A stretch of 64,000 nt of DNA from Aptenodytes patagonicus (GCF_965638725.1 NC_134952.1:56274065-56338064), one strand, 5' to 3'; numbered from the stretch's first letter, positions 1 to 14,100 are shown. Notes: a model not told the origin generated them from the letters alone. Translations and numbers: made by a program.

Positions 1-2803
1 TCTAAGCACAATACAGAAGTTTAAAAAAATATTAATCAATACCAATTAAAAAAAAATGTGAGAGGCAACTGGCAAATTACATATATTCCATGTATTGCAA
101 AATCAAGTTCACTTTTCATGGAGTGTAGTTTTTGTCTTGCAAATCAGGCACAGTAACTGACAGAGCATCTTACGTTTGGAAGTAATCCAGAGAGTGTGCA
201 TTTTTAAGAATGTGATCAGTTTTGCTTCTGGAAATTTCTGCGCTTTCAGTTTATATAACAGACCTAGTCAAACATTCTCTGAGTTTTTCTCAAATATTAC
301 CATCGTAGTGAAACAGGATAAGTAAGAGAATGAGGCACAGCTTTGGGCACTTTAAAAAAATAATTTTCCTGTGGTTTTTATTTCCCAGTCTTCTTTTTTT
401 TTTTTGAGTTAGTTTGCCCATTCTAAGAGACACTGGTTTCAGAAGTGTCTTCCTTAAATTTCACAAAGTCGCACATAACATGAAATGCAAAGAAAAGAGT
501 GGATTACTCAGCCTTTTATAATTCTTTCAGCTTTCTCAACTTCTCCCCTCATTTGCTGGAAAAATAATTCTTTATATATCCAACACATTTCCAAGCAGAT
601 GAGCTCTTAAGTCACAGTCTCATTTGTGTTAAATGAAAACACCTGATATACAAATAAAGCAAAGAAATTGCCATTATGTCACTGTCATAGTGGAAGTTAC
701 TGGCTTCAAATCCTTAGTAATTTGAACTGTTCATGTTTCACTAAGTGAAAAGTCACATATATGGGGGCAAATCATCATAAAGGAGCTGGAATCACATGTC
801 TATCAGGACCATGTCATAATGGGTGGACAATAGCCTAATCATGAAGGCTGCTAGACTTGCATTTACTTTCTCACTTCTCCAGGGAACAAGAACCTGAATG
901 TAAGAAATGTTCTGTTGCATGTCAGACACTTAATCTTAATATACTTCCTTCTAAGTTTCCTTTTCTTCACCCGTCACTTGAAAATTTTCTTTAAACCAAT
1001 TACAAATATTGTGCTGGGCCAAACTGAATGACGTAGTTATTAAAATACAACTAGTAGTGGAATTAAAGCTTTATCCACCACCTTATTTGCAAAGTCATAT
1101 TATAAGTATCTAAAAATCTTCACTTTTCTGACTTCCATTCAGAGTTAGAACTGCTATCACACACGTAATAATTCATTTACTTTGGGGGGGGGGGGGAAGG
1201 AAAAAAGAAAAAAAGAACTAGCTTCTAACTAGTTTAGGGAAGTTTATTAAATGATGTCCCTGAAATGAGGAAGGAATGGACCAGAAGCATTCCCTGAACT
1301 AGTTTGGCCAATTCACACAATGACATTTGATTTCTAACTTTTGCCCCAAAATGCAAAACTCCTATCCAGTTTTTATAAAATAGCTTGAAAAAGGGTCCAT
1401 ACCAAACCAGAATAGTGACCTAAACTCCCTCATATGACTAACCCTTACATTAAGACATGACTTAATATTTTTGTCCATTGTCTTACTACAATGTCTCCTT
1501 TTTGGAGGAACATCATTAATACTGGACAAGGTAATTCCAATCTTATCTGAGGCCAATGAAAGTCTGTTAAAAGGTTTACAATGATATCCAAAGGGAAGAA
1601 TCACCTTCTGCTGCAACCAAAGTCAAGAGAATTACTTCTAACAAATGTATGCCAAAATGATTAAGGAAAATGGAGTTTAGAGTTTGTGAATTTATAATTT
1701 CCCATCTGACTAGAAATTTCCTATTGACTAGAAACCTCTTCAACCCAGAACCATCTGACAGGATGGTGAAATGCAAGCCACCTGAATATATCCTTAGTTT
1801 GGAGGTGAATGACTAAGGAGTTCCTGTTGGAAAGAACAGACTGCTATTAATAATATAGTAATTTTGAACAAGAAAACACAGACACTGAAATAGTTTAAAG
1901 GCAGGAGGACCCAGTAGGAAAACTACAGTTCTATGAAAAGTGGGACAGGACCAGATACAGATAGGCAAGTAATTCCAAACTAAACAAGCAATACAATAAA
2001 TCTTGAGAGGTGTGCAGCCTTTACATCATAACAAACCAGGTAAGTCTTCCACTCTTACACAGCAAGAGCTGTCTTGTTTTAAAGCCACTAATTTAAATGA
2101 CATCAATCCAAAGTTAAGATGTTATCGAAAAGGAGAGAGGGAATTTCATTTTGACTAACACCTACAGTAAATATAGTCATGCTTTCTCCCCTGCTTTATT
2201 GAAGGTTTGTGATATGTTTTTCAGTAGAGTTCGTTCTATGTTCTGAATGCTGCCAAAAGCACTACAAAAGTACTAATAAACAATATGTGATTTTGCAAAA
2301 AGTAGTTTCTAAAGGTTTATGAATTGGTTAAATCATATCCATTTTCAGTAGACTACAAAGGATCTTCTCTGAAAAAGGATTAATAGTTGAATTTGAAGTT
2401 TCCACCCCTCAGTCATCTGTACTACAGGAAGTGCTAAAAAGGAGTCCAAAGTCCTTTTAATGGAAAAGAGTAAGCTCTTCTCTCTCCATTTAGAACTACA
2501 TTAAATGTTTTGCACAAGATTTCTTAAGTCATATTCAGGCAGAGACCAGACCTGGAAAATTTTAAGTATAATAGAACATGTTTTAGACATGTACAGTAAA
2601 TGAAATTGGAGTATTTCCATCCTGAAAGGCAGCTGGTGCAAACGTTCTTCAGCAGAATCTCAGACATTCATTCAGGCTTCTTTCAGGGGGAAAAAAAAAA
2701 GAAAAAAAAGAAGTGTCTCCCAATGTCACTTCTATTCATGATAAACATCTAATAATCCACAGAGAACATGTAGAAACCATCTTTTCAACAAATTTCACCA
2801 ACT
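1..2803. other. AT-rich non-coding stretch
   Basis: No repeat family or convincing gene is visible. Open frames here are short and low in complexity. A run of 13 G lies at 1184-1196. A minus-strand AATAAA lies at 2195-2200 and could be a poly(A) signal if the exon candidate just upstream on that strand (2804-2968) is real. Nothing else stands out. Confidence 0.6.
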
Positions 2804-2968
2804 TCAGTATTGTGGTTTGGGGTTTTCCATCAAGTACAGATCAGTCTTGGATCCAAATATAGTATTCAGGCAGGCATTCCTGTGTTCCAAAAGAAGTAAC
2901 CCAGCAACTCCTTCTCTTCTGAGGTCGTATACAGAAAGTTTGGGAGAATCTGTACCAGAGTGACACTT
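2804..2968 (-). CDS. candidate 3'-terminal coding exon, unknown product
   Basis: Read on the minus strand, a frame opens directly after an AG (plus 2969-2970, context CTTCCTAG) and runs 54 codons to a TGA at 2804-2806. The in-frame triplet just upstream is TAG, so the frame opens exactly at the putative acceptor. The peptide is mixed in composition, with no low-complexity bias, and ends in NPKPQY. An AATAAA lies about 600 bases downstream at 2195-2200. I do not recognise the protein. The acceptor's pyrimidine tract is short, and a 54-codon opening can arise by chance in 64 kb. Treat this as a hypothesis for a last exon, not a gene call. Confidence 0.2.
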   Translation of the reverse strand, partial: KCHSGTDSPKLSVYDLRREGVAGLLLLEHRNACLNTIFGSKTDLYLMENPKPQY

Positions 2969-3610
2969 CTAGGAAGGTGTTTTATCCTACTTGATGTGTC
3001 ATGCTTTTTCTTCAAAAAATTTTAACAAAACATAAGGAAACAAAGAGATAGACTCACACAGCCCTCACTGTCCACCTCTGTTCCTTTTTACTCAACATTC
3101 TGTGCTTAGGATATTACCGGTTGCCAGAGGAGAATCTGATGTTGCATTTTCTTGCAAGTAGTAAGCTATAAATTACTCTGGTAAGGAGCTTGTCTCAGTC
3201 GCCTCCCTTAATGCCCCTCCACAGTGTTCAAAATACAGTTGTTAGTAACTATTCAGATACAAGGCACATTTGATTCAGTTTGTACGGAAAGCACCCAATC
3301 CCTACCTACACAGTCTTATGAGTCCCAAGTGATCAGCTGGCCAAACGGTCCTTAGGGATTTGGGCTTTTTTAAGGCAGACAGTGTCTTCAAGCTTCAACT
3401 CAGACAATCCCACTGCTGGTCCCAGCCGCTGCCTTTTTATAGCTTTGGGAAGGCAATGCTGTGTTTCTGCTGGAACTTTCTGGGTCATAGACTTCTGCTT
3501 TTCATAACTACACAGCCAACCTTGGCTACCTCTCACTCATTTTTCCTAACCCACACAGAGAAGCTACAAGGTTTATCTCAGCCTACGCAGCAACACATGG
3601 ATACTCATTA

Positions 3611-3672
3611 AGCCTGGTAGTTACAGCACCAACTTTGGAGACAGGGACACACCGGCTCCAATCCCCCCTCCA
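3611..3672 (+). repeat. decayed tRNA-derived SINE head
   Basis: The segment has the layout of a tRNA-type pol III promoter. An A-box-like GGTAGTTACAGCACC lies near 3616-3630. About 25 bases further on, a B-box-like GGCTCCAATCC lies at 3654-3664 and matches 9 of 11 positions of GGTTCGANTCC. The order and spacing fit SINE families with tRNA heads, such as MIR/CORE or AmnSINE types. The body and tail are not recognisable, so the copy is old and the family is uncertain. A decayed tRNA pseudogene is the main alternative. Confidence 0.4.
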
Positions 3673-4256
3673 ATGAATAGACTTGTTCACTTTTCATAAA
3701 AAGTAAGAAAAGCAATTTCTCAGGAAAAGAATTAACAGTTGTAAATTTTTGAAATGGCATACTGAATACAACATCAAACCCAATATAAAATAATAATACT
3801 GACACTATAAACAAACAAATAGGTGATAAATAAATACAAGTGAAACCCGATCTCATATAAAGCAATGAATTTGTTTCACTATAGTGGAATTGGGACTCAG
3901 ATTACATAAACTAAGACAATTTTAATGCTTTTACATAGGAAACAATCAGAGGTGCACATTTACAATTACTGTATATGGCCAAATGTCCTGGTTTCGGCAG
4001 GGATAGAGTTAATTTCCTTCCTAGTAGCTGGTACAGTGCTGGGTTTTGGATTTAGGGTGAGAACAATGTTGATAACACACCGATGTTCTAGCTGTTGCTA
4101 AGCAGTGCTTACACTAGACAAGGACTTTTCAGCTTCCCGTGCTCTACCGACTGAGAAGGCCGGAGGTGCACAAGAAGCTGGGAGGGGGCACAGCCAGGAC
4201 AGCTGACCCAAACCGGCCAAAGGGACATTCCATACCATGTGACATTATGCTCAGCT

Positions 4257-4262
4257 TATAAA
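4257..4262 (+). promoter_or_regulatory. LTR TATA box
   Basis: TATAAA inside the solo LTR, about 180 bases upstream of its ATTAAA poly(A) signal, as expected at a U3/R boundary. It could drive transcription rightward into flanking DNA. Activity is not shown by the sequence. Confidence 0.6.
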
Positions 4263-4440
4263 GCTGGGGGAAGAAGGAAGGGGGGGACTTTTGGAGTGAT
4301 GGCGTTTGCCTTCCCAAGTAACCGTTACGCGTGATGGAGCCCTGCTTTCCTGGAGATGGCTGAACACCTGCCTGCCGATGGGAAGGAGTGAATGAATTCC
4401 TTGTTTTGCTTTGCTTGCGTGCGCGGCTTTTGCTTTACCT

Positions 4441-4446
4441 ATTAAA
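4441..4446 (+). terminator. LTR poly(A) signal ATTAAA
   Basis: ATTAAA followed by CTGTCTTTATCTCAACCCA. The same motif and following context occur in the copies at 41702-41707 and 42785-42790, which marks it as the conserved end of R in this family. Confidence 0.55.
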
Positions 4447-4572
4447 CTGTCTTTATCTCAACCCACGAGTTTTCTCACTTTTACCCTTCCGATTCTCTCC
4501 CCCATCCCACCAGGGGGGAGTGAGCGAGCAGCTGTGTGGTGCTCAGTTGCCGACTGAGGTTAAACCACGACA

Positions 4573-7500
4573 CCAAACCACGCTTTGTAAAGTGAGGCCA
4601 AAAGCTTGCTGCTTTGTATTTCAAGTCCTAAAACTTCATTTCAGGAATGCACTGTCCTCAGCGTCTGCCACTTTTGCAACTTTCGAAGTCCCTAGATAAA
4701 GGTTCTACACTAACACAACACCTCCCATTTGTCTATGGCTTGATAAGTGAGATGACTGTAATAATTTTTGACAATGGAAATGGAATACTCCCCACTGAGG
4801 ACTCTCTACATAGCCCTTACAGATGATCTAACAAGCTTCTAAGTGACTACATCACAACAAAAGATGAAGTAACCTTAGTCCCTACGCCCTGCCTTTTGGT
4901 GTACTGGTTTTGAAACATCTGTAAACACACCACATGCCGGCAGGACCAAGACAAGAAAGCATCAAAGCACATAAGTTAAAAGGCCTTTCTCTCTTTTCAC
5001 TTTTCCTCTTTTATCTCACATCCATATGTTTCTACATGTTATCCTCATTTTTTGCTTAATACACAGCAGAGCTGGAAGCTGACAAATCCAGCAGATGCCA
5101 TCATCTTTATTCATCTCAACACCGAGCACCTCACATTTTCATTATTTGTATAACCAAAAAAAGCCTTCCTGTTCATGTCTTAGGTGGCTGATGGTTCCTA
5201 GTTAGCTTGCATATTTTGACTTGGCTGCCCATTTCCACTGGGCAACAGACACAATAGGTTGACTGGAATGTTCATGATATGCAATACGTATTAAGGGACA
5301 GAAATTCTTCAGTGAAAGACCCTTTAAAAATATAATCATATTCCCTTGTAATTTTCAAACCAATTTCAAATATCTAAATGCATAAGGACTGTCACGTAAT
5401 TGTAATTCAATTTGATTCAGAATATAATGCGATTTTAATAATCTCTATATAAGACATAAAAAGATGAGGCACCTTATACAGGACTGTATCATTTATTAAT
5501 CTTATTGAGAAACTGTCATACTAAAAACGTACTTCTGAATTTTACCATGTCTTTTGCAGGATTAAGCTAAATTGTCTTTTGCATTATTTATTGCATAATT
5601 TTTAAATGTCTCTATCACAGTCATTGTGAACCTACAGCTTAATACATCAAAAGGAAACAGAAAAAATCTGTCTAAATAATATTTAGGACATGCAAGTAGA
5701 AAGTACAAATATTGTCAATTCCAACAACCATTCAGAGCCCATCAAACAATGACTAGTTAATTTCAAAATCTATAGAAGTAATCGTTTAATATTTCAAAGG
5801 TGCAAGAAAACGTTATATCCCAGTGGCTCAATTCCTATTTAAGTTACAAAACCATAACACAATTTAATAGAACTCTGAATACCATGTATATAGATTAAAG
5901 TATTTGTACACATGGGTAGGCAGTTGATACATGCACGTTTAAAAAATTTGAAAGTTCTCAGTACTGTTTGGGTCTTTTAATTTAGTAAATAGCATATGCT
6001 AGTCTTCGAAAGAAGTCTTTATGTAAGTCATATATCATCACAATACACATCTACCTTAACTCTTCCTAGAGGTATTCTGTTTACTATTGTCAAATATCGT
6101 ATCATTCAGATGCCTATACACTTTAATCATTTATGCACTCTACTATGTTGTAATGCTTTAAGAACATTTCTAAAGGGAAAGAAATCTTTTCTTAAGATTG
6201 ACAAAATGTTATTCACCACTTCGTCATTATTCTAGGCTATTAGATACAGGTTTGGCATCTCTATTTTCAGAAGGAATCAGCACCAGTATCTGGGCATGGG
6301 GAAGTGAACAGCGAGATGTGCTTCAATTATCATAGTTTTTGTAAACGTTACTCCTCAAAACACACTGAATTGATACAAAGAAATAAAAATGTAATTAATT
6401 AATTACTTTTTCTGCTGCACAAAATGCAAACTATGAAAAGTAGTTGTGAAAAATGTACTCAACAAGAACCTACTTTAGAATATTTTGTTCCAGTCATAAC
6501 ATAAACTGTGAAAATGCAAAAGCCAAAAGTAAATATATTAAAAGGACTCGATCTTTCCCATGCAAGTAAATAACAAAAAGCTTAAGTTATTATTTGCCTT
6601 TGTATGGTCCTATAAAAGCAATTCTATGTATTCTATTTACAGCTCAGTATGCACTTTTATCCAAATCTTATGACTTCCTTGAAAAACTGACATTTCTGAT
6701 TCAAATATATAACATTTCAGAAATAATTACCTTAAAAAAAAAAATCTTTTTCTTACCTAATTTATCCATTTTTTTAGTTAACTAAATGCAAACATTTTCT
6801 TGGTATTTTGCTTGTGTTGGTAATACATAGTGCTAATTCTTAAGTTATTCCTTTCTTTTGCAGTAAACCAAATTGTACAACTGGAACAATTTCTCACTTG
6901 CAACGAGAAACTTCTAAAGTGAAGAGTATATCATAGTATTATACTCTTTTCCTCCTGTTTCTTAGACAAGAACAAGTACAAAGTGATTTGGTAATCAGCC
7001 AAAAATCAGGATCTAGATGCATTTTCATCTAAAGGGAAATCTAACTGCTTTATAAATATATAATAATATATAATTGTACAGACACACATCAGCAGGTTTG
7101 AGATACTTAAAACCCTTTGTTTCTAATTTCAGTTTCCAAGGAAAAGCATAAACTTCTGTAAAAATTTAAAAGACTATAACAAAATTTCATAGGTTAAACA
7201 TAACTGTACAATGATGTTGACCAAATAATCAAAAATCTTGTATGAATATATACTAATTATTTAGAGAATCATAGCAAAGAACTAAAAAAAAAGTTACGAA
7301 AGTTTCTTATGCAACAACACCAAGTAAATATCTCAGACCCTGATCTAAATCTGATCCAAATCAATGCAATGACTTCCATTGATTTCAACAGGTTTTGAAA
7401 CAGACCTTTAAAAGCCATGCAGAATCAGAACTAGTCACAGATTCAGAATCTAGACATTTAAAAAACGTTAAGGTAAAGTATACAATTAGCCATAACTAAT

Positions 7501-7653
7501 TAGCAGGCTTTTCAGATACTATAAAGAAGATTCTGGAAGTGACAGTACAATATTTTAAGGTCTGATAATTCGATGAGCTACTAGCCATCTTAAGTTTAAA
7601 GACAACAGTATGAAGCTCTCCACAGGTAAGCACTACTTTCAGGGATAACTTCA
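4573..7653. other. AT-rich non-coding stretch
   Basis: Between the first LTR and the short-form LTR at 7654 I see only AT-rich unique-looking DNA. Frames are short, no exon has both good splice sites and a biased reading frame, and no repeat is recognisable. Confidence 0.6.
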
Positions 7654-8190
7654 TGTGGAGGGTTGACCTTGGCCAGCTGCCAGACACCCACCCAGCTGCT
7701 CTGTCACTCCCCCTCTTCAATAGGACAGGGGGAGAAAATAACATGAAAAACCCATGAAAAAAGGTCATGCGTTGAGATAAAGTCAGGGAGATCACTTGCC
7801 AATTACTGTCACAGGCAAAATAGACTTGGCCTGTGGAAAATTAATTTAATTTATCACCAATTAAAATAGACCTTGACAGTGAGAAACAAAGACCAAATTA
7901 AAACAATGTCTTCCCTCAACCTCCCTTTTTCCTAGGCTCAATTTCACTCCTTCATTCCCAACTCCTCTACCGCCTCCCGACCCTGAGCGGCGCAGGGGGA
8001 TGAGGAATGATGGGCTGCAGTCAGTCCATAACAGCTTATCTCTGCCGCTCACCTGTGCCCTGTGGTGGGTCTGTTGCAGAACCAGCTGGAACCAACTGTG
8101 TCTGGCATGGGACAGCCTCTGGTCACTGCTCACAGAAGCCACCCCTGCAACCCCCCTGCTGCAGAAAACTGGACATGGACACCCAATACA
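7654..8190 (-). mobile_element. solo LTR, long avian ERV family, short form without internal array
   Basis: This 537-bp element has the same plus-strand outer ends as the 1.13-kb LTR at 26513: TGTG...GGTTGACC on the left and CCCAATACA on the right. Its sense strand is taken as minus because ATTAAA reads on that strand (plus 7845-7850) and because the minus 3' half resembles the ends of the plus-strand short LTRs. Flanks CTTCA (7649-7653) and TCTCA (8191-8195) agree at 3 of 5 positions, so they may be a decayed 5-bp target duplication. The whole tandem block is missing: the sequence jumps from the part equivalent to about 26885 to that equivalent to about 27500. It could be an ancestral short form or an internal deletion. 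Confidence 0.88.
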
Positions 8191-11100
8191 TCTCAGAAGG
8201 GAAGAAAAGGTTTTAGTATTGCCCTTGCTTCCTCAAGGACTTATCAAAACACAGAACATCTGAATCTAACTCCCTCATGCCTGACCAAGTCATACACATC
8301 TATATCTTTGTAGTTTCTAAGTATCTAACAAACCAGAACATTCTAATTACATTAGGTGTTCCGTAAAAGAAGAAATGAATAATGAAATGTTCCTTGAAAT
8401 TGTGTTATGTAAACATCTAATTTAGAGCAAATCTGCATCTGGAGTGTTTCAAAGATATTTCTACTATGAAATAAATATACTTTTTACTTGGATGTAGAAA
8501 AAGGACCAAAGCTGTACTTTGAAGTCCTATAGCCTGGCCTGCTTTATCATATGACAAAGAAGGGGCAGGGGGAGCGGGGAGGAGAGGACAGAAACATATG
8601 GAAGATGTGTCTTGATTAAAGCTATTTTCAAATTATTTGTGATGCAAAATGTTCAAGTGTCAGGTGGCAAAAATCTTTGCAGTGCACAACAACAGTCTCT
8701 GTAGACAGAGATGATTTGTTCAGTTACTCAAGTTACAGGGCACTAATGACATCTGTCCGAGTTGATTTATGCTACTCTGTACCTGGTGTGAAACAAAGGT
8801 TCCTTCTGATGACAACCAACACTCAGTAAATCCGATCAAGAAATCAGTGTAGCATATCCATCAATATCAACAATTAACTTCAAAATCAATTGCTTATTAA
8901 TGGTGAAGATGCAATATATATCGCACCCAAGAGAGATACCACTACAGTCCAATCCTCTAGGGTTGTAATAATCTGTCTTCTGCTAAATAAAAATAATAAT
9001 AAACGAAACAGACAATAACATATACTTAGCAACACTAGAAAATTAGGTCTAAAACACAAAATCCCTGGTATTTCTTTATTTAAATGAGTTTACCAAGACA
9101 GAAAGGATTCTGAAATATTCCTACTATTATAAGAGCAGAAAAAGCTTCCATTGATTTGATCACTGGATGCCCTTCCATTTCCAACCATTTTCACTGCTTG
9201 TTAAAAAATGAAAGAATTAACAAGTCAGCTGCCCAGCTAGTGAATGCTCAGCTGGGCTTGCCCTGACACAATTCAAATTTGTGGTTACAGGAAGATTAAG
9301 CAGTTATCGTCTGACATACACCTGGCGAAATGATCCTTTTGGGCAGAATGCTCTATTGCTATCCTGAATAATACTTTATGTAAACCTCTTCATTTCCAAA
9401 CCACTGTGCATCTATTAATTAATATAAACAGCTTAGTATAAAGTCATTAAATATTATTCTTTAACAGCTATAAATCTAAGGCACAAAGAAATTTAGAGAA
9501 AATATTTTAAAAAAAAATCAAAACAATAAGATCCATTTCCTCCAAGTATTAAGGTGTTTCAAAACTTTAGACAATCCTGAGCTAAGTGACAGAAACAAAT
9601 TAAAATTTCAGTCCCTTGTCTGTTGGTCTTTGTCTAACACACTAGAAGCAGAGACCATCCTAGTCACATGGTTCAGAGCAGTATTTGTTAGCTGTATGAG
9701 GATAAAAACATTCAGAAATCTCATAAAGTCTAGGTTTGATTTCATACTTACAGCCACTAGTAAGAAAAGAATCAGGACTACTTTGAGGTGTGCTCTTCAA
9801 ATAATATAGCAATATGCATCTTATTTCCCAAAGAGCCTTTATTTTAACATAAAATAAATCAGTAGTATTTTTCCCTGAGCCTTTCTAAAACTACCATCCG
9901 GCAGCACCACATTTACATTCTACAATGCTGGCACTCCACATACAATTAAGCTTTCATTTCTCCTGTAATGCAACTCTCAGCAAGGTTTGTAGTCTTATTT
10001 CTCTTGACTCTGTCATGAGTAGAAAGTCACTCCCTATTTTATCAGGTTAGAAAGAAATGTAAAATCTTCAGAAAGGTTCCTGATATTTCAATTTACTTTT
10101 TTCAAATGAAACCCATGACCTACTGAAGCTAATGGAAGTTTCACCATTGCTCTCATACAAAAGGCAACTGACAATTACAGCTGCCAATAAAATTTCGCTA
10201 GACAGTGTCAGCATCCTTGCCTTTTTGTTTTTTTCAGTTTTAACTTCGTAACCATTAAATCACATCAGTTGTTTAGCGCATGCTCACTGAAGACAGTCAT
10301 TCCACACTAATGTTGTCAAAACTCCCTCTCACTTGAACTAAAAACTACATCTGATTTTAAGAATGGATATGTAAACTCTTATTCAGCAAAAAAATTAAGA
10401 ACACAAGATTATATTTGAAATAGAAAGACATCTCCGTACTCTGAAAAAGCAAAGACATCTATAGTACGCTGCATTTATTTTCAAACAGCTTTTTAAAATC
10501 TTTTTTATCCCCCAACCCTCCTCTTTCATATCCTCTACAATTCTTTATATGGCACTATAAGACTATTTATAATAAAGGGGGGGGGGGCTGTTTCATTTTG
10601 TTTGCAAGTTCAAATAAATTTTTTTTTCCCATAAAACAATGTTTCACTTTCATAAAATATTCTACAGTTTATAGTTTTTGTGCCTAGTTTAATAGGTTTT
10701 CACATTCATTTCAAAAGAATTACTCAAGACAGTACTTCTCAAATATGCAGCAACCAGCTTAAATGAACAGGAAGTTTCATAAGGAAGTATTAATCACTTT
10801 CTCTAGTCTTTAAGTGGCAAAGAAAGTAAAGGCCATTTTCTCCACGAACAAAGCTTCTATTTTGATTGGATGTTAGAGGAAAAACATATAGAAACAGTGC
10901 CCATTAACAGATTGTTACTGTAGTAGATGCATTTGTACATGCTGCACCACAGCACCCACTTACAGGAATTTATTTCACTGAATTCACAATTAATTTAAAA
11001 ACCCCATCTTTTTCAAAGGAGTATCAGACCCCAAAAATCTGTGTTTTACAACAGTAATCTGGGATTAACGAACTGGTAAAAAAATATATATATATAAAAA

Positions 11101-14100
11101 AAGTCCAGTCTTTCCCGTATTCTTTCCCATAGCCCTTCATGCTTGCAAAAAGTAATGAAAGCTACACCACAGATGAGAAAGTCAGAGGACTGTGACTGCT
11201 GGGGCAGGGGAGAAGACAGGGAACTGGAGACTGATATCATGTAGAAAATTAAAGGTAATATGGTGAATTAATGTTATTTTATGTACATGTTGTGGTAAAG
11301 AAAACCTCTAGCTGGACTACTTTTACATCTGAAGATTCTGCAAAGACTCAGTTGTTGCAAGAGACTACCATAAAACACCTGTTCCAGTTAAGTCCCAGAA
11401 ACTCAGCCAAACAAACAGAACAGTTAATGCAGAGGCCTGCAGGATTTGAGACCATTTTGGAGACCTGGTTGAAAGCGCAGAACAGGATTTTTGAGAAACC
11501 AGAGTCTCAGTGTAGAAATCCAGAGAATCAGGAAGGCTTTGAGACTATACCCACAGCAATATATGACCAAACTATTGCTGAGAAGGAAACATGAACTGAC
11601 ATGTAAAATAAATAACTCAGGAAATAAGACTTCCTGTACTTAGGAAGTAAACAGTACGGAATTATTTTTTTAATCGTCTATATTGCTGTCAGAAGTCAGC
11701 AAGTCTGTGTTCCTTCCAGATATCTCTCCTGGTCAAGTCCAAGGCATGTAAGTTGCAGGTTAGTTTAAAACTTCCATTATTTGCTAGAGAAGGAGCATCT
11801 AATTTAAAATATATTGTTTATATATTTTATACACAGATAGACAGTTTAAATATTCAACTAAATCACTCTTCCACTATAGCTAAATTTTTCTTTTATTTTT
11901 TGAACAGCAACAGCAGTTCCCAAACTTAAAAAGACTGAGAACATGAGAACACTCTATAGACACTGTATGTTGAATCCAAGAAGAACTGAAGTCTTTCCCA
12001 CTGGCCCAACAGTATACTGACACTTCACAAGAAAACACAAACAGTATCTCAAAATAGTCCCTAAAAATGCAGTCACCATTCTTTGTGCTTTGTTATACTA
12101 GACTGTGAACTTACTGGAAACCCTAAAGTGTAAAAATAATTAAGTTACAGAAAGTACCCAGCAGCTGAACCCTGTATTGAACTCCCTTGAAATTGCATAG
12201 TTCCTCAAGCATTGTAATAAACACATAGTTTGATTATTGATCCTAAATGCAAAGACGAAATACAAGAGAAAAAATATACTTTTAAGTGATTCATATTTGG
12301 ATAAGAATGTTTTCTAAGCTTAAAATATTGCTCTGTCTTGTATCTATGGAAATCAATACATAACAGCATTGATACAGGCATCTGTTATTCTTATGCTCAT
12401 CAAGTAGAATTTCAGAAGGGTCCATTGAGATTAATAAATTTTCACAGTAGGCTGCAAATCAAATCATTACTTCCTGCTCAGAATGCCTCAGAGTAGCTCC
12501 ACACTGACAACCATAATGAATAGGGAATAAAGCCACAAAATTGCTATTTAGCAATTCTTAGTTCCTAGGCATAGTAACGATGAACAGAAAAACAGGGGCA
12601 CCCTCCAGAGGAGGAGGAATTGTATGCAATTGTGCCTCACATGAGGAATGTAGAACCGTTAATGTAGTTTATTAGATGCTATTTTAATCTCTCACACCAT
12701 GAAACACAAGAAGATGGTAAAAGAATCCAATAGTAACTGCCACAACATCATGCTGATTTTCATTAAATTTGTTGAAAGGGGACTCAGCATGGAATTATTA
12801 AACTGCTTTCAAAGGCAAATGACTAAAATGGCTCATCTATTTATAGCCATCATTCTCAATCACTTTTTTTTTTTTTTATAGTGACACCTGCTAGTTCCTG
12901 CTATAGTTAAGGTTCTGTCAGCCTTTCCTCAAAAACCCAATTTTTTCACAGTCTTCTACTTTGGTGATAAAAGAAACTATCTTCCTTTAAAACTGGCAGT
13001 AAAGCTACTTAGAAATGGTTTTAAGAAAATAAAAATAAAGAAACCAAGTAAGATAACTGTCATCTGATTATGTCTAAAGATGTAATACCATCATCAGTCC
13101 TTACAGGTTTCAAACTGATTTTTGCATTTTAATGACCCAGATATAAACTTGGTTTTTCAATAGCAAATTTATAGAACAGTAGCTTATATATAACCTAGAT
13201 ACATCCTTCATATATATATACACACACATATATAATAGAAATATATAGACATTATTATAGTAGAATTCTGTGCCTCTTGAATACGTTTATAAAGAAAAAA
13301 GTGTTTACTTTTCAGTGAACTTAATGGCAAGAAAAATTTTAGACATCATTGTTATTATCACAAAAATCTCAGCACACATGCATTTAAGTGATAGGGAAGG
13401 TGCCTGTGATAACGGCACTATCTGGAAAAGGAAGTGCTGCTGTGGCAACTTAACATATCCAAAAAAATCTGAGTGACAAGCAAAAGCATCACAGCACTAT
13501 ATACACTCCTAACGCTCTACTGTCATAGCATCTGTACTGTGAAAACAGTTTTGAAAATACCCAGTATTTTAGAATTACTCAAAGTTTGGTAACTAGTTTT
13601 CTATAGCCATATAGCAAATTTCATCCTCTTACGAAGACATACAGTTGCCATTTACTTCCTTCAAGGCATTCCTGACATACTTTAAAATAACAATAGTTAT
13701 TTTTATACAGCCTTTAGGCTACAAAGAAGAAGTCAGCCAAAGCATCAGCATTTTATTCCCTTCTCTTTCATAATCCACATATTCAAAATGTGTCCTCACC
13801 ACACTAAAAAGTCCCTACTTGAGATGCTTAAGATTTGGCCTATGCTTATAAAGAAAAATTGACTTACCAGCTTGCCCAACAGATCAATCTCAGCTACTTC
13901 AGACCTTGAGATACATCACATTATAAAAGAAAGTAGTCCCTACAAAGGGCAGAAAAAAGATGCAAGGAGACCCCTTCTTTTTATGAGAAGGGTGTTTAAG
14001 CTCCAAGATCTCTGAGATCATTAAAAAACTGGCAGAGGATGGAAGTAGCTTGAGAACAAACAGCTGCAAATCCTTTTCAGAACATGAAAGCATCCAAAGA

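Larger units (their letters stand above)
3984..4572 (+). mobile_element. solo LTR, short avian ERV family, variant with alternative R region
   Basis: A complete 589-bp LTR begins TGTCCTGGTTTC and ends AACCACGACA, giving TG...CA ends. It is flanked by a perfect 5-bp target duplication, CCAAA (3979-3983 and 4573-4577), a length typical of ERVL-type integrases. TATAAA lies at 4257-4262 and an ATTAAA poly(A) signal at 4441-4446. No gag, pol or env-like sequence and no second LTR adjoins, so it is a solo LTR left by recombination. Both ends match the copies at 41289 and 42379, but the roughly 180 bp between TATA and ATTAAA is unrelated to theirs. Several CpGs survive (for example TTACGCGTG near 4325), suggesting modest age. 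The family name is not assigned here. Confidence 0.93.

Noticed and set aside
7496..8313. Frames of 70-99 codons around 7.5-8.3 kb
   Set aside because: They fall within or across the edges of the short-form LTR at 7654-8190 and have no independent support.
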